A DNA stretch of 64,000 nucleotides from Isoetes taiwanensis (taxonomy: Eukaryota; Streptophyta; Lycopodiopsida; Isoetales; Isoetaceae): positions 312,001-376,000 of the forward strand of contig JAJEKV010000085.1 in the NCBI GenBank assembly GCA_021234155.1, read 5' to 3'. Position numbers and translations under genes: made by a program. Below are positions 1 through 10,463 of this stretch, in pieces. The notes beneath the pieces were generated by a model. The model searched no databases. It saw only the letters and a list, made by a program, of their open reading frames with translations, and was not told where the DNA came from. Position 1 is the stretch's first letter, and each line of letters starts with the position of its first letter.

Positions 1-50
1 TGTCTTTGTTTATTGTATTGTGCACAAATTTCTGTTATCATGTTTTTCTT

Positions 51-93
51 CCACCCGCTGGGTGATGCTTTTTTCCACCCCCTGGGTGATGCT
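51..93. repeat. Two-copy tandem repeat, 24-bp period
   Basis: The segment at 51-69 (ccaccc-ctgggtgatgct type) recurs at 75-93 with one substitution, separated by a T-rich spacer that also repeats. It is probably a replication-slippage product. Confidence 0.7.
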
Positions 94-387
94 ATCCTCT
101 GGTATGTTTGTGTTGTCTCGTTTGTTGTGTTGGTGATGTGCAGGTACAGGGGCGAGCGGCATCTGTTTCGACTTCTCCATGCGGGAGTTTTTTGGGAGCG
201 ATTTCTATGCCTTACGTTTGTCCAAGCCCCTTGCCGAAGGCTTATCACTAGGGTTTTTCCTCGAAAACCCGAAAGGGCGGGGTCTTTTAATCCCGGTGAT
301 AAGCTTTCGGCAGGTACATCAGCCACTCATCTATTAGCATTGTATTTTTTGGGGTCCAAATGATATAATTGGATTTTTCCTTTTTTC

Positions 388-418
388 GTGGGTAGTTCGC
401 ATGTGTGCGGCTACCCAC
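388..418. repeat. Hairpin, GTGGGTAG stem
   Basis: GTGGGTAG at 388-395 is perfectly complementary to CTACCCAC at 411-418. The inner cgc/gcg pair extends the stem. The same structure, with similar T-rich upstream sequence, recurs at 817-847, so it looks like a dispersed repeat end rather than chance. Confidence 0.6.
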
Positions 419-816
419 TGTCCACCCATCCTAGAATGCATAGTTTGAAATCAAACTCAAATGTTACTAACTATGTCTATGCTTATGCATTAAGTGGCTT
501 GCTAGTAGTGGGTTATACTTAAGTTTTGCTTAAATTATAATTCTTGTTCTCGGCACTGCCTTGCAATAAGCTTATCGTATTCTCCTTTGGAATTCGTTCC
601 TCACATATATAATGGCGGAGGAAGTTGGCTCATCTTTCTTCCTAAGTGTGGCTTAGCTCCTCTCTTCTACTCATTGTTGCCACTTCATTGATAGCCAACA
701 TCTATAAAAAAAGTTTGTATATGGCAATTGGAAACTAGGGAGCGGATTCCAGGGGGTCCCGTGACTGCCGAGAGCCAGAAGCAGGTCCCAAAATTCCCTG
801 TCCTTTTTCATGTTTT

Positions 817-847
817 GTGGGTAGCTTGCAAACGTGTAGCTACCCAC
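817..847. repeat. Second hairpin of the same type
   Basis: GTGGGTAGCT (817-826) pairs with AGCTACCCAC (838-847), a 10-bp perfect stem. It is related in stem, loop and T-rich upstream context to 388-418 and in the same orientation. Confidence 0.6.
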
Positions 848-1696
848 TCTAAACTATAGAAAAAGTGTTGAGATGAATGAAATTCCTATCTAGGATGTTG
901 TATCTTGCGAGCCAAAGCAGGAGAATTGGTATTGGCATATATTAGTCTCTCTAAAGTAGTGTCCAACTTATACTTGAACCACGTCAGAGAATGAGAAATG
1001 GAGGAATATGTCTTTCATATGTCCATGGAGATTGAATATGCCACTTATTAAAAATTAAGCGTAAATAAGTGTCATCCAAACAAACAAGTTGAAAGAAATT
1101 AGACAAGCACTCTTGTTTTTCTTGGGTAGAGGAAAAGGAACCGGATGGGACATATGATATGCAAAAGACGAGAAATATATGTGTTGCTTAAATGAAAAGC
1201 ACCTATTGAACCTCTCTTGAGTAGAACTGGAGGCTGTTTTCATGTTATCTTTCTTTTTGGTGGTAGTTTTACCAAGGGTTGTAAAATTTCTTTGGTGAGC
1301 TTGCGCAGTAGATTGAAGATTGAAGCAGAGAACGTGATGTGGGGAAATAATTGAAAAGCCCCATCTCCCATGCATGGCAGAACAATTGGTCAAGAAAACG
1401 ACAATAGACAGGGAAGAAGAAGAAGAGCTTGAGATATAGATGGGGAACACGCGTCTGAGGTGAGCCCATGTTAGGTGTGTATGCTAGAGGCTGAGGATGG
1501 GGGGTGTGGTGCGAGCCCACAATGAAGGAGATTGTCTGCATATGGAGTTTTTTTTTTTGACCGGGGGTCTATGGTAGATCGATATTAATATTGTTACGTG
1601 TTTGCTAACCTATGTGGTCTGCTGGCTGAAAATAAAGTTACCTTTGATGTCGTGATGCGGTTTATTCGTTAAATGAATATGAGCGGCTACGATGAT

Positions 1697-1780
1697 GCCA
1701 CGTAAAGCAGATGGTATTCCGAGTTATTTGGGCAGGAGAAAAAATAGTGGCACGTGGCAAGGCGGGATCGTCGGGCCGCC
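1697..1780 (+). promoter_or_regulatory. Candidate ERF-gene promoter elements
   Basis: GCCACGT (1697-1703) and the G-box-like CACGTGGC (1751-1758) are ACGT-core sites of the kind bound by bZIP and bHLH factors. GGCCGCC (1774-1780) resembles the GCC box bound by ERF proteins, so self-regulation is possible. They lie about 400-490 bp upstream of the ATG. The sites are seen; their function is inferred from motif knowledge only. Confidence 0.35.
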
Positions 1781-2010
1781 GCTGGTCGGCGCGGGAGTGT
1801 GATTGACACGTCAATGCTGGCAGCGGGAGATGCGGGGAATATTCTGGAGATACGGAGGAATATTCGGAAAGCATCCACACGGCAAAAAGAAGACGCCGGG
1901 CTCCCAACGAACCCCGCGCCGGCGCCGCCATAGCTTTTGCGTTTGGCGACTGCCGCGTCGGGGAAGCGCCTCCTCTTCTTCCCTTCTTTCTCTTAAGCCC
2001 CTGCAAATCG

Positions 2011-2152
2011 CCCAAATCCATCCGATCTCTGCACAAACCCTCCCATTCTTCCATTTTTCCTTAGATTTCATTTGGGCAAATCGGAGCCCAAATCCATCCG
2101 ATCTTTGCAGCCACCCTCCAATTCTTCTGCCCTTCCTTGGATTTCATTTGGG
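2011..2152 (+). repeat. 76-bp-offset duplication in the ERF leader
   Basis: A C/T-rich segment starting cccaaatccatccgatct at 2011 recurs at 2087, and both copies end in gatttcatttggg (2076 and 2152). The duplication lies just upstream of the ATG at 2183, so it probably lies in the 5' untranslated leader. The two copies differ by small substitutions. Confidence 0.75.
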
Positions 2153-2182
2153 TTCTTCTCCCCCCGCTTGGATCTCCTGGCT

Positions 2183-2899
2183 ATGGCGCCCCGGAACCTC
2201 CAGACCCGCCCATCCCCCACCCCCGACGTACCCGAGATTCATTTCCGCGGCGTTCGCAAGCGCCCCTGGGGCAGATTTGCCGCAGAGATTCGTGACCCTC
2301 TCAAAAAAACTCGTGTTTGGCTCGGCACTTTCAATACCGCCGAAGAAGCTGCTCGAGCTTATGATAATGCCGCACGGGCTCTCCGTGGTAACAAAGCTAA
2401 GACCAATTTTTCGCTTTCGCCTGATGATCAAAGTACCAGCCATAGCAGCACCGTGGATTCTTGGAGCACCTCGAAGAATATGCAGAAAGAGGCCTTTCGA
2501 TCCGGCAAAAATGGTACTGTAGATGTAAACAGTGGTTTTGCATTGAATCTTTCTGTTAATCCTTTGGAAGTAGAGGTTGCTTCATCTGTAAAAAGGCCTC
2601 CCATTTTTGAGGCCATTCCAATCCCTCTTCCTCAGCAGAGGTTTAGGTATGGAAAAGGCGAAGGCGCCGGAGTGAAGAATGCAGGGTTAAGCTTTAAGGA
2701 TTGGATTAAATCAGAGGAGGCAAGGCCTCTGCAAATGGATTCACATGTTTGTTACCAGAGCGATTGTGATTCTTCATCCTCTGTTGTGGTAGATACAGAG
2801 GCAAATGCTCAAGAGGTTAATACTAGAAGATCTGGCCTGCCTTTTCTAGACTTGAATCTGCCTCCTCCAATGGATATGGCTTGCACTTCCATAGCCTGA
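2183..2899 (+). CDS. AP2/ERF transcription factor with EAR repression motif
   Basis: Intronless ORF of 238 residues. The start is the ATG at 2183, which has G at -3 and G at +4. The open frame runs further upstream, but only to a TTG at 2072. One AP2 domain spans about residues 20-77, with [23 protein letters not shown] and AARAYD; Ala33 and Asp38 fit the ERF-type rather than DREB-type positions. The C-terminus has FLDLNLPPP, an EAR motif of the DLNxxP type (about residues 223-228). This combination is typical of the class II (subfamily VIII) ERFs such as AtERF3 and AtERF4, which bind GCC boxes in the nucleus and repress transcription by recruiting corepressors. Only the family is certain. 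It is the only host gene I can support in the window, and it stands beside a large transposon array. Confidence 0.93.
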   Translation: MAPRNLQTRPSPTPDVPEIHFRGVRKRPWGRFAAEIRDPLKKTRVWLGTFNTAEEAARAYDNAARALRGNKAKTNFSLSPDDQSTSHSSTVDSWSTSKNMQKEAFRSGKNGTVDVNSGFALNLSVNPLEVEVASSVKRPPIFEAIPIPLPQQRFRYGKGEGAGVKNAGLSFKDWIKSEEARPLQMDSHVCYQSDCDSSSSVVVDTEANAQEVNTRRSGLPFLDLNLPPPMDMACTSIA

Positions 2900-3779
2900 G
2901 ATCTGTGTGATGCTTAATTACTACTTAGTAATTCTGCTGCAATGGAAAAAAGTGGCAGGCCTGCAAACATTGTCTTATGCTTGCCCTTTAACATCTTGTA
3001 CATATGGGAAACAGATGCACAGAACTTTATTTATCCTCTTCAGCTATGTACCTTCCCTTTTGCATTTGGTTATATAACTATGTCAGGATTGAACTGGTTG
3101 TTTAGCATTTGCAATGTTTTACCAAAGGATTGAAGAGAAGAAGCACCAAACGTAATATTCTGGATTGGTTTGCTTATTGGCCTAGCCTTTTCTATCCATG
3201 GCAGTGTTTCGTCTGAATCAAGTAACAACCTTGTTGTCAATGAGGTGTTGAACAAAGGTTTCTGAATTGAGAAATTTATATATTATTTGTACTGATGCCT
3301 GGATTGAATCAAGCTGAATTCACGAGCTCTTCTTTTTCAATGAATTAAACTTAATTGGACCTGGTAGATCGCCAATCGCGGATACGATCCTCTAGATAAT
3401 TTTTTAATATATATTGTGCAATCAGTAAGCAGTTTGTAGATAACGAGCTGTGTGGAATCACTTGGTTGTGGAATTCTTACACAGGAAGTTTTTATTTTGC
3501 CCCATTAGGCCTTCAAAATTCCAAGTGTATCACTGTCACGTGATTGATTGCACTTTGCATTTTGGATGGGACCTTCTATCTCCAAATAGGGCCATTGGCC
3601 AGACACCCACATGCATCCATCCCAACACTACACTATTACTTTTATATTTATGCACACAAAAAAAATGCCAACACAACACGAGCCCTTTGACCAGTTAACC
3701 GTGTGCTTCGTGGTGGATGAACATGCAATGCAACTTCTTTTTATGTCGACACTGTAATAGCGTTGACCTTGCAACTTAG

Positions 3780-3834
3780 CCAATATACAGCCCATAGTTC
3801 GAAGTAGCCAAATATACAGCCCATAGATTGGAGT
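3780..3834. repeat. Tandem repeat, about 28-bp period
   Basis: A segment containing atatacagcccatag occurs twice in tandem, with a weaker third copy (cccatagttccaagt) near 3864. It lies in noncoding flank. Confidence 0.6.
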
Positions 3835-4193
3835 CCCAAATTCCTAGAAGAGGAGTGCCCTCGCCCATAGTTCCAAGTCTCAAAATCCGTATTGAAATAA
3901 CTAGAAGCGCAATGTCCTCTCCATTGCGTTTCATCCATGGTGACAACTAAATCTCCCATTGAGCTAGGATGTTGAGAAAGATCAAAGAGTATTACCTGTA
4001 TTATCTTTTCCCTTTGTTGCTAAACATCAATATACATTATTGCCTTTATATTAGGTATATTAGGTAAGGAGGAGACGGAGTAAATCTTGTCAGATACGCT
4101 CATGAAAGGAGTACTACTTTCCAGAATTGGAGTTGCACATTGCTTCAATCTTTTGATTGAGTTGAACTCAGTTTAAGTCCTTTTGGAAGATAT

Positions 4194-4245
4194 AATTTGT
4201 GTGAGCAGGAAATTTCAGCCTGACATTTCCCTGCTCACACAAATT
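4194..4245. repeat. Hairpin with 20-bp arms
   Basis: AATTTGTGTGAGCAGGAAAT (4194-4213) is complementary to 4224-4245 apart from one inserted base. The loop is about 10 nt. It sits at the left edge of a wider inverted repeat. Confidence 0.7.
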
Positions 4246-4253
4246 CACTGACA

Positions 4254-4555
4254 AAATGCTTATCACCATCAAATTTGCCCAATTCTTGGGCTTTGTCTGC
4301 CGATTCTCACAAACTCAGATTCTTGGGCTTTGTCTGTCGATTCTAACGAAGCTAGAGTAACGAAGCCGATGCAAGATGCAGTTGGAGAAGCCGATGGAGT
4401 TGATCTGTGTTGCATTTTCAAGGCACGATGCTATGGCACGATGCTGTGCAATGCAGAATTAGAGGAGGCGGAAACACCGACACACATCGACAACGTTTTT
4501 CACTTTTTAAAAACGAGTTAAAAGAGGGCGAAATTTGATGGTGATAAACATTTCG
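4254..4555. repeat. Foldback structure around 4254-4555
   Basis: The sequence around ttatcaccatcaaattt (about 4259-4276) recurs inverted near 4530-4548 as aaatttgatggtgataa, with flanking similarity. A direct repeat of ttgggctttgtctg lies inside (about 4285-4340). This resembles a small foldback or MITE-like element with no coding capacity. Confidence 0.5.
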
Positions 4556-4737
4556 GCTCTTAAACATCTAAGCAAATACAAAGAATGGAATATTGACGGC
4601 CTCCACACCTAAAAAGACCTTATGATAGATGCCTTACGATGGATGACAAAACAGAAGTTGGGTCTGCTTTTTTATTATGGTTTCGACACGTGTCCTCTCC
4701 CTCCAATACGGAATGGAAGTCGGCTCGAGGATTCCGC

Positions 4738-5366
4738 TTAGTCGGTTCCTTCATTTGCAACAGGGCTGACAGGGTTATCATCTGCAATGTTTATAAATTC
4801 TTCTTCCACAAAAGATGAAGGTATCAGACATGAATGTGTTTGGGAACATACCAGCATCCTCAAATGCCTCGGCCCCAAATTCCCCATCATCTCCTGCACC
4901 TGGAATGTCCCTTTCATTTGTCACACCATGTTTAAAATCTTCCATAGCTTCAAACCATGGCCAACTAGATGGCTCAGAGCCTGTTCTTTTGGATGCTTCT
5001 TTCTCATCCCTGAATTTTATTTGCAATTTATCCCATTTGTTTCTTAATTGTCTCAAGTCTTCAAGGCCTTCAAGACCATAATCTCTCTCCATTGGCTTGA
5101 AGAAAGATTGATACTTGCATTATTATACACCTTGTACTCCTTCATCAAGGCAAGCATGGTAGAGATTGCATTGTCCGACCAATCTACATGAGTTTTTCTT
5201 TTCTTGGCCCGGTTAAGAGCAAAGAACTGCTTTCGTGCACAACCAAGGCTAAATCATTGGGGGATCCAATCATCCTCTTAGTTCTTCTTGGAGCCAATTT
5301 CTCGGTCCTAGGGGGAACAAAAGGCTTCTTAGCATTCGGGAAAAAGGATCTGATTGCCTTCGTCAT
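4738..5366 (-). pseudogene. Harbinger Myb/SANT-like DNA-binding protein, broken
   Basis: The reading starts at the ATG at 5366 (MTKAIRSFFPNAKK, then FVPPRTEKLAPRRTKRM, a basic N-terminal segment shared with H1-H3). A Myb/SANT-like domain follows (DWSDNAI, SSQWREI, LRQLRNKWDKLQ, WPWFEAMEDF), then an acidic segment (GAGDDGEFGAEAFED). In PIF/Harbinger elements the second protein is a Myb-like DNA-binding partner that helps bring the transposase to the transposon ends. The frame is broken at least twice, once between QWREI and the LRQLRNKW block and once near 4790. It lies head-to-head with the H1 copy across the 5648-5952 module. Confidence 0.75.
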
Positions 5367-5638
5367 ATTCTTGAGACAATTTATGCCTGATTTATCAAGC
5401 AAGAGGTTGCTAAGAATGTGGATAAACCAAAGCATTTTACAAATATGAAGTAAAGAAATGCTTACCGGATTGACAATCGACGCTTAGGAGGGAAGAATTT
5501 TGGAGCTTCGATTCTTGAAGCTCGCCCACTTTGAACAGAGGCCGGAATTAAGATCGAAAAAGCCGGTCTCCAAAAATTGGCTCCATAAATTTTTCGGGAC
5601 ATTATCCTTAACGGATGTCTCATTAATAGAAACGCCCC
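4738..5638 (-). mobile_element. PIF/Harbinger-type remnant H0
   Basis: Minus-oriented remnant holding only the Myb-like gene. Its right border reads aaacgcccc followed by TAA (5639-5641), the reverse complement of the TTA-GGGGCG left ends of H2, H3 and H4. The sequence between that border and the gene parallels 30309-30620 in H3. No transposase is present, so it is a deleted copy; the left border is not defined. Confidence 0.6.
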
Positions 5639-5647
5639 TAACTACTG

Positions 5648-5754
5648 CGAATTAAATGCGACAGTCCACTAAGTGCACTCTTGCATCTCTCTAATAATCT
5701 CTCCTCTCAAAACGTCTCTCCCATGATCTCTCAGCTCTCATGTGGTCGACGCCC

Positions 5755-5838
<84 letters not shown>

Positions 5839-5952
5839 CCACGTGTTAGCTTTTTTTATGGGAGAGATGATTAGAGATGATGAGAGTTGCGAGAGGGGGG
5901 TGAGAGTGGGAAAAACCCACTCTCACCTTTTGTGGCCCGAGAGACAATTTTT
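5648..5952. repeat. Empty palindromic (CT)n(GA)n module (L0)
   Basis: Two arms of the L-right type meet head to head at a (CT)17(GA)22-like centre (about 5757-5835). The left arm carries an imperfect hairpin at 5657-5685 and CATGTGGTCGACGCC before the CT tract. The right arm carries a GTGAGAGTGGG...CCCACTCTCAC hairpin at 5900-5926. Elsewhere such modules flank a LINE; here the microsatellite is uninterrupted, so this may be an unfilled LINE target. Confidence 0.6.
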
Positions 5953-6272
5953 AGCTTAACTGGCGGATGTGCCGTTTCCCATCGGGTTATGCCAGTTAAG
6001 CTCAACCCCAACCGGAATATTTTTCGCTGCCTAATTTGGCCTTCCCGCGAATCTCCCCTGTTCTAGCGGTGTTGCTGATCTTCTTGGCGCAATTCCGACC
6101 GGATCAAGGCCGATTGAGAACGATGTAAGCATTATTGCTTCAGAATTTGGCACTCTTGCATCCCATTTTTGCATAATTCAATTTTTTATATCGGCATTTT
6201 GAATGGAGATTTCATGGCAGAAACTGATTATCTTCATTATTAACAGTCTTGTTAGATCCTAGACTTGATAAT

Positions 6273-7480
6273 ATGACAAGGGCTTCAAATCATTCGAAGG
6301 CCTTTGTTCCTCCAAGGCGTGAAAAGGAATTTCAGCTAAGAAAACCAAAGAAAATGACCGGATCAGTATCTGCCCCTGTAATTCAAGCACCTGTTGCTTC
6401 CAATGAACGAAAGAGGACAAGAAGCAAATCGGATTCCGCAGCAGTTTGTGCTAGAAGGACAAACTTTGAAGCAGGGCAAGTAAGTCAAGACTCTGTTTCT
6501 TCTGGAAAATCCCAAGCATTAGTAGTTATGGATCCGAATTCCGACACGGTGGTGCCAAAAGCAAAGCGAAAATCACCATTAGAATGGTCTGATAATGCCA
6601 TTAGTGCAATATTGAGTCATCTCATGGAATTCAAGGCACATAACAATGGTAACATCAATCTTTCCAATTCCTAATGGAAAGAAATTTTAGAAAGACTAAC
6701 TCCCATAGTGCCAGGTTTAGTTGAATTGAGGCAGTTGAAGCACAAATGGGACAAGCTTCAGACTAAATTCAAGGACGAAAAATATGCCGAAGACAGAACA
6801 GGAGCGGAGCCTTCTTCCTGGCAATGGGGGTATGAGAGAATGGAGAATTGAGAACAGGTTGCACGAATCACACAGGTCTCCTTGGAGCTGGAGATGATGG
6901 TTCATTTGGGGAAGAAGCTTTCCATGCTGCAGAGATGCACTCACCATACCAGGAAAATTTTATGCCAGATTCATACTATGATACTTTTGGAACCAATTCT
7001 GCATTCCAGGAAGAACAGTTTGAAAATTCAAATACTGAACTTCCAACAAATAACACAGAACCCCCTGAGACACCTTCAAGCCCGAACACCAATGATGGAA
7101 ATTCAAATAGCACTCCTACTTCTACTGATAAAGATGGTGTGCATGAGATCAGTCCCAGATCAGCAGCTTGTATGCAACCTGGAGTTGCAGGTAAGCCAGT
7201 CTCAAAGAAGAGATCCAGATTGGCTATTGATGAGGACATAGCATCAGGAATCAGTGAAATGGCATCACGTTTTGGGGCAGCAGAAGACAAGAAATTGGAG
7301 TTCATGAAAGATGAATCCATGCGAAAAATTCAACTCGTAAAGGAACTGGAAGAAATGAGATCTTCTCATAGTCTGAAAATTGCAGAATCCATGGCTATCA
7401 TGACTCAAAGTATTTGTCAAATGACCAAGGATACATTGCTTCAAATTGCAAAACTTTCTGCTTCAAAACAGGGAAATTGA
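6273..7480 (+). pseudogene. Harbinger Myb/SANT-like protein of H1, broken
   Basis: The first ATG is at 6273 (MTRASNHSKAFVPPRR). Next come a basic, Ser-rich region, a Myb/SANT-like domain (EWSDNAISAILSHLMEFK, WKEIL, LRQLKHKWDKLQTKF, SSWQWGYERM), an acidic linker (GAGDDGSFGEEAF), a Ser/Thr/Pro-rich linker and a C-terminal helical region (SRLAIDEDIASGI to LLQIAKLSASKQ) that is also conserved in H2. A TAA interrupts the frame at about 6672, in the middle of the Myb domain, and another stop lies near 6849. In an intact element this protein would act as the DNA-binding partner of the transposase. Family assignment is good; it is not functional as read. Confidence 0.8.
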
Positions 7481-8789
7481 AGGTACTTTTATTATTTTAA
7501 GTAAAGTTTTGTATCTTTGTTCTTTATTGTCACATGATGTAATGTCTTCGTCTTGCAAATCCCATTGGAATGGGAAACATTCTATTCTTGACTGTTATTG
7601 GTAGATGTTTGTAGTCTGTCAGAATAAGACCCTTAGATTTTAGATGTCATCCGATAATTTCATTATTTTCCTGTACCATTAGACAGCGGCCTCCCATAAA
7701 TAAGGCCCTCGATTTATGTGCCAACATAATTCTCTATTTCTTCTACGTTTCTTGAGATGGCCAGGCCGAAAGTGCTAGTTAGAAGGCGCTTCAGATTCCG
7801 GCGCAACCCATCTCTTTCATCTTCTTCTTCGGATTCAGACATGTCGGAGGGGAGTGTTAACTCCTCATGCATTAACTCCTCATGCAAGTAGAAGAAAATG
7901 AAAATGAACTTTTTGTTCTTAATCACAGGAACACTCATAACTCAATCACTGCACAAGCCTTGGTGCAGTATTTGGATATGGGCATTCGAGTGGAGCCCGA
8001 GCTGTTCAACTGGGCTATGAACGCACCCGTTCGACAGAAGGTGCATGTGGAGTTTGCTTTGTCAAGATCTCGGGCCATTGGGTTCTTATGGAAATAAGAA
8101 CCCCGGATACAAGCTGTATTGCATGCTGATGCCGGCTCCCTTTTTTTTTCGTCTTGCTTTTCTTCAGTTTTACAGTTCCTTTTTTATGTATATTCTGTAT
8201 CTCCAGCTTTTGAGGATGATGGTTCTCTTGAACCTACTTTTTTGTAAAAAAATAGCATTCATGCTGATGTACATGTACTTTGACGACTAGAAATGCAAAA
8301 GATTATGACTGTTCCTGCAAGAGATTGTGATTTCTTTTTATTTTACTTTGTCACTAACACATTCTGCAACAGGGACAGGTATGTTTGATGATGATCACAC
8401 GAGTTTGTGAACTCAACCAAGCAAAGGGTTGCTGAGAACACTTTCTTTTTAAGTACAGGAATTTAGTTAGTATTCGGGTCTTGGTATTCTGTTTGCAGAT
8501 AATTTCATTCAAGAGCACTTGCATTCATAATTTGTAAAACATGATTCAATGAATACAATTCATCTTTGGTTTATATGACAACTACTGTCTTGAGTTTTCT
8601 CATATAACAATTGCTGTCTTGAGTTTTCTTGAGCAGAGTATGTAATAATAATGTTAAATTTCAAAGTATGAATACAAACAAATGTTTTTAGACAAAGTGT
8701 ATAAACAAAGTTTTCATATTTTGGATTTTTATTCAATACAACTGCAGAAATACAGCAATGTGTCACAATAGGAAGGCTAAATGAAAGGA
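7481..8789. other. H1 interior between convergent genes
   Basis: This holds the 3' flanks of the Myb-like and transposase genes. I find no supported gene; the short frames have no recognisable domain. Confidence 0.6.
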
Positions 8790-10146
8790 AGGCTAAATGA
8801 ATCATTTCTCCGTTTCGGAGGAGGATGTGCCTGATCTGATCTCCTTCCTTTTTCAATTTTCCATTCATGTCTTGAGTCTCATAATACTCTACCTGTAGAC
8901 ATTCTGGAGTCAATGGTAACAATTCCATTCTCTGTCTTTCAAAAATACAGTAGTTTCACAACACAGCACATGCATGCACGATTTTGCTAGCTTGTGATTC
9001 TTGAATTGTGAGGCTCTTTAATATTCTCCATTTCTCCTTAACTATGCCAAAACCATTCTCAATTACAACTCTACCTCTGCTTGATTCTCTTGTTGAATCA
9101 ATTCTTCCCTGCAATCGGGATCAGGAAAAACCTTTAATAAGAAAGGCCTGCTAGGATATGCAGAATCACCAAGTAATTGAGGAGGTATGTTTACAACTAT
9201 ATCTTCCTTAGTAGGCATTCCTTTCTTGATCTTCTTCCTTTGTAATCTAACAGCTGGTTTCTATAATATAGATTTAGAGGCCAACTTGTTATAAATGGTG
9301 CTTTTCCTGAAATGTCTAGAATCATATACAGATCCTACTCTAATACAACACACATTGACAAACAATTTACTATGAGTTACATAGCCTTGAAACAGAATGG
9401 AGTGTCTTTTATTTTTGCTGTAATAGTCATTTACATGATTCTTTTTCTTTGGTTTTCTGTACAAGTATATGTGGTTGCCATCAACTGCAACAAACACATT
9501 AGGAAGACCAGTTGCCTCCCTAAATTCTGCTATATTGTCGAGTAATCTCTGCCCTGATGGAATGGCTACAAATCTCTTAATATAGCATGCTTTTGGAAGC
9601 CAAAGCTAGTGTGATCTTCCTCACATACTTCTGAACTGTGGACTGACCAGCATAAAATCTCATTCCGACATGTAGAGGAGATTCATCATGAGCTAGGAAA
9701 TAAATAACCATAGCTACAACCCGTCTTGGCTCAATGGGAGCCCTCACTTTATTGCCTGGTTTTGTAAAATATGGGACCAGAAGACCTACCAGTTTTTCGA
9801 ATGAGGATCTTGACATCCTGTAACATTGTCTCCACATATCATCTTTATAAGAGGGCAAGCAATTCCAGGCATGGTTGTCAATGCTATCCCACTGTGTGAT
9901 TTGTCTCGGTGCAACCCAAAATCTTCTTGAAGGCCTCTTTAGTCTAGCTGTCCCCAACAGAATCAAGGTAAATTGATAGCAAGTCATGATTCGGCTGCTT
10001 TCTATGGATTCGGTCTCCATAGCTAAGTCCAGGAGCTCGGAATTGCGATCTGAAGACATGAGGTTTAGGCAAAATTGCTGCAATGCAATGCCGAGCATAA
10101 TAGTGTGCAAGACCATGGCAATCATCCCCAAAATCACCAGATCCAT
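8790..10146 (-). pseudogene. PIF/Harbinger DDE transposase of H1, broken
   Basis: The start is at 10146 (MDLVILGMIAM, conserved with H2). Domains in order: an N-terminal helical region with RRFWVAP and WNCLPSYKDDMWRQCYRMSR; a helix-turn-helix-like part (FYAGQSTVQKYVRKI); then a DDE core with VAVDGNHIYL (first Asp), GSVYDSRHF (second Asp) and VIENGFGIVKEKW (Glu). It ends with a conserved tail (GKLKKEGDQIRHILL) near 8800. This enzyme class cuts and pastes Harbinger elements. Reading requires crossing frame breaks near 9577 and 9261, so it is dead as written. It is transcribed toward the Myb-like gene of the same element. Confidence 0.82.
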
Positions 10147-10313
10147 ACGAAAATCTTCTTAAGGCCAGACTGTAATAGAGATTTGGGAAAATGAAAGAAA
10201 CAAAGCTAATTGATGATTCAAAAATTGCTTCGCGCCAACAGACATTGAATTCTGGCAGGCCGGAAGATTTTGGTGTCCTCTGTTTCCAGTTACTCAGCAA
10301 AATGACCGCTTTA

Positions 10314-10390
10314 AGGCCCGAGAGACGATCTCTTCTCGAACTCGAGAGGAACTATACGTACAAAAATTATCTCTCGCCGTGGGAAACCTG
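10314..10390. repeat. L-left module, unit 1
   Basis: Begins after TTAA with ggcccgagagacgatctc and contains tatacgtacaaaaattatctctcg. It corresponds to 27737-27838, 30956-31061 and 54109-54208, each lying between an H right end and a (GA)n tract. It is the shortest copy and ends in a short GA run beside a LINE 3' end. Confidence 0.6.
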
Positions 10391-10421
10391 AGAGAGAGAA
10401 GTGAAGTGAAGTGTGTATTAA

Positions 10422-10453
10422 GTCTTTGGGAGGCCTAAAAGGCCTAAAAAGAC
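10422..10453 (-). ncRNA. LINE A 3' stem-loop
   Basis: In the LINE sense direction GTCTTTTTAGGCC pairs with GGCCTCCCAAAGAC across a short loop, followed by taatacac and the TC-rich tail. It is homologous to the stem-loops of seven other copies, with changes in the arms that keep pairing. Likely the RNA feature recognised by the reverse transcriptase. Confidence 0.7.
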
Positions 10454-10463
10454 ATACCCAATT

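Larger units (their letters stand above)
1..1650. other. Left flank, no gene recognised
   Basis: I see no supported gene here. The open frames are short, overlap each other on both strands and match no family I recognise. The stretch holds a 24-bp-period tandem duplication (51-93), two related hairpins (388-418 and 817-847) and AT-rich spacer. It may be transposon-derived, but no coding remnant shows that. Confidence 0.6.
2900..4737. other. ERF 3' flank, no further gene
   Basis: The first few hundred bases are probably the 3' untranslated region of the ERF gene; I did not fix a polyadenylation site. The rest holds no supported gene. It contains a short tandem repeat (3780-3834) and nested inverted repeats (4194-4555), which suggest a small foldback or MITE-like insertion. 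Confidence 0.55.
5957..10313 (+). mobile_element. PIF/Harbinger-type transposon H1
   Basis: About 4.4 kb. The left end starts in an inverted repeat (AGCTTAACTGGC at 5953-5964 pairing with 5991-6002), the counterpart of the cgcccctaac hairpin in other copies. The right end is at gctTTAAggcccgag (10311). It encodes a rightward Myb-like protein and a leftward transposase that converge, as in other H copies. TTA/TAA at the borders fits the known 3-bp target preference of PIF/Harbinger. Both genes are broken. Confidence 0.7.

Noticed and set aside
13-363. 116-codon ORF at the left edge
   Set aside because: No domain, crosses a tandem repeat, and its composition is not protein-like.
388-847. Helitron 3' ends
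   Set aside because: The hairpins are not followed by a clear CTRR-T end with an A/T insertion site, and no Helitron protein is present.
2072-2182. N-terminal extension of the ERF protein from 2072
   Set aside because: The codon at 2072 is TTG, not ATG, and the extension lies in the duplicated leader; the ATG at 2183 fits related ERFs.
1803-2522. 239-codon plus-strand ORF overlapping the ERF gene
   Set aside because: It is in another frame from the AP2 domain and has no recognisable domain; it is a shadow of the ERF region.
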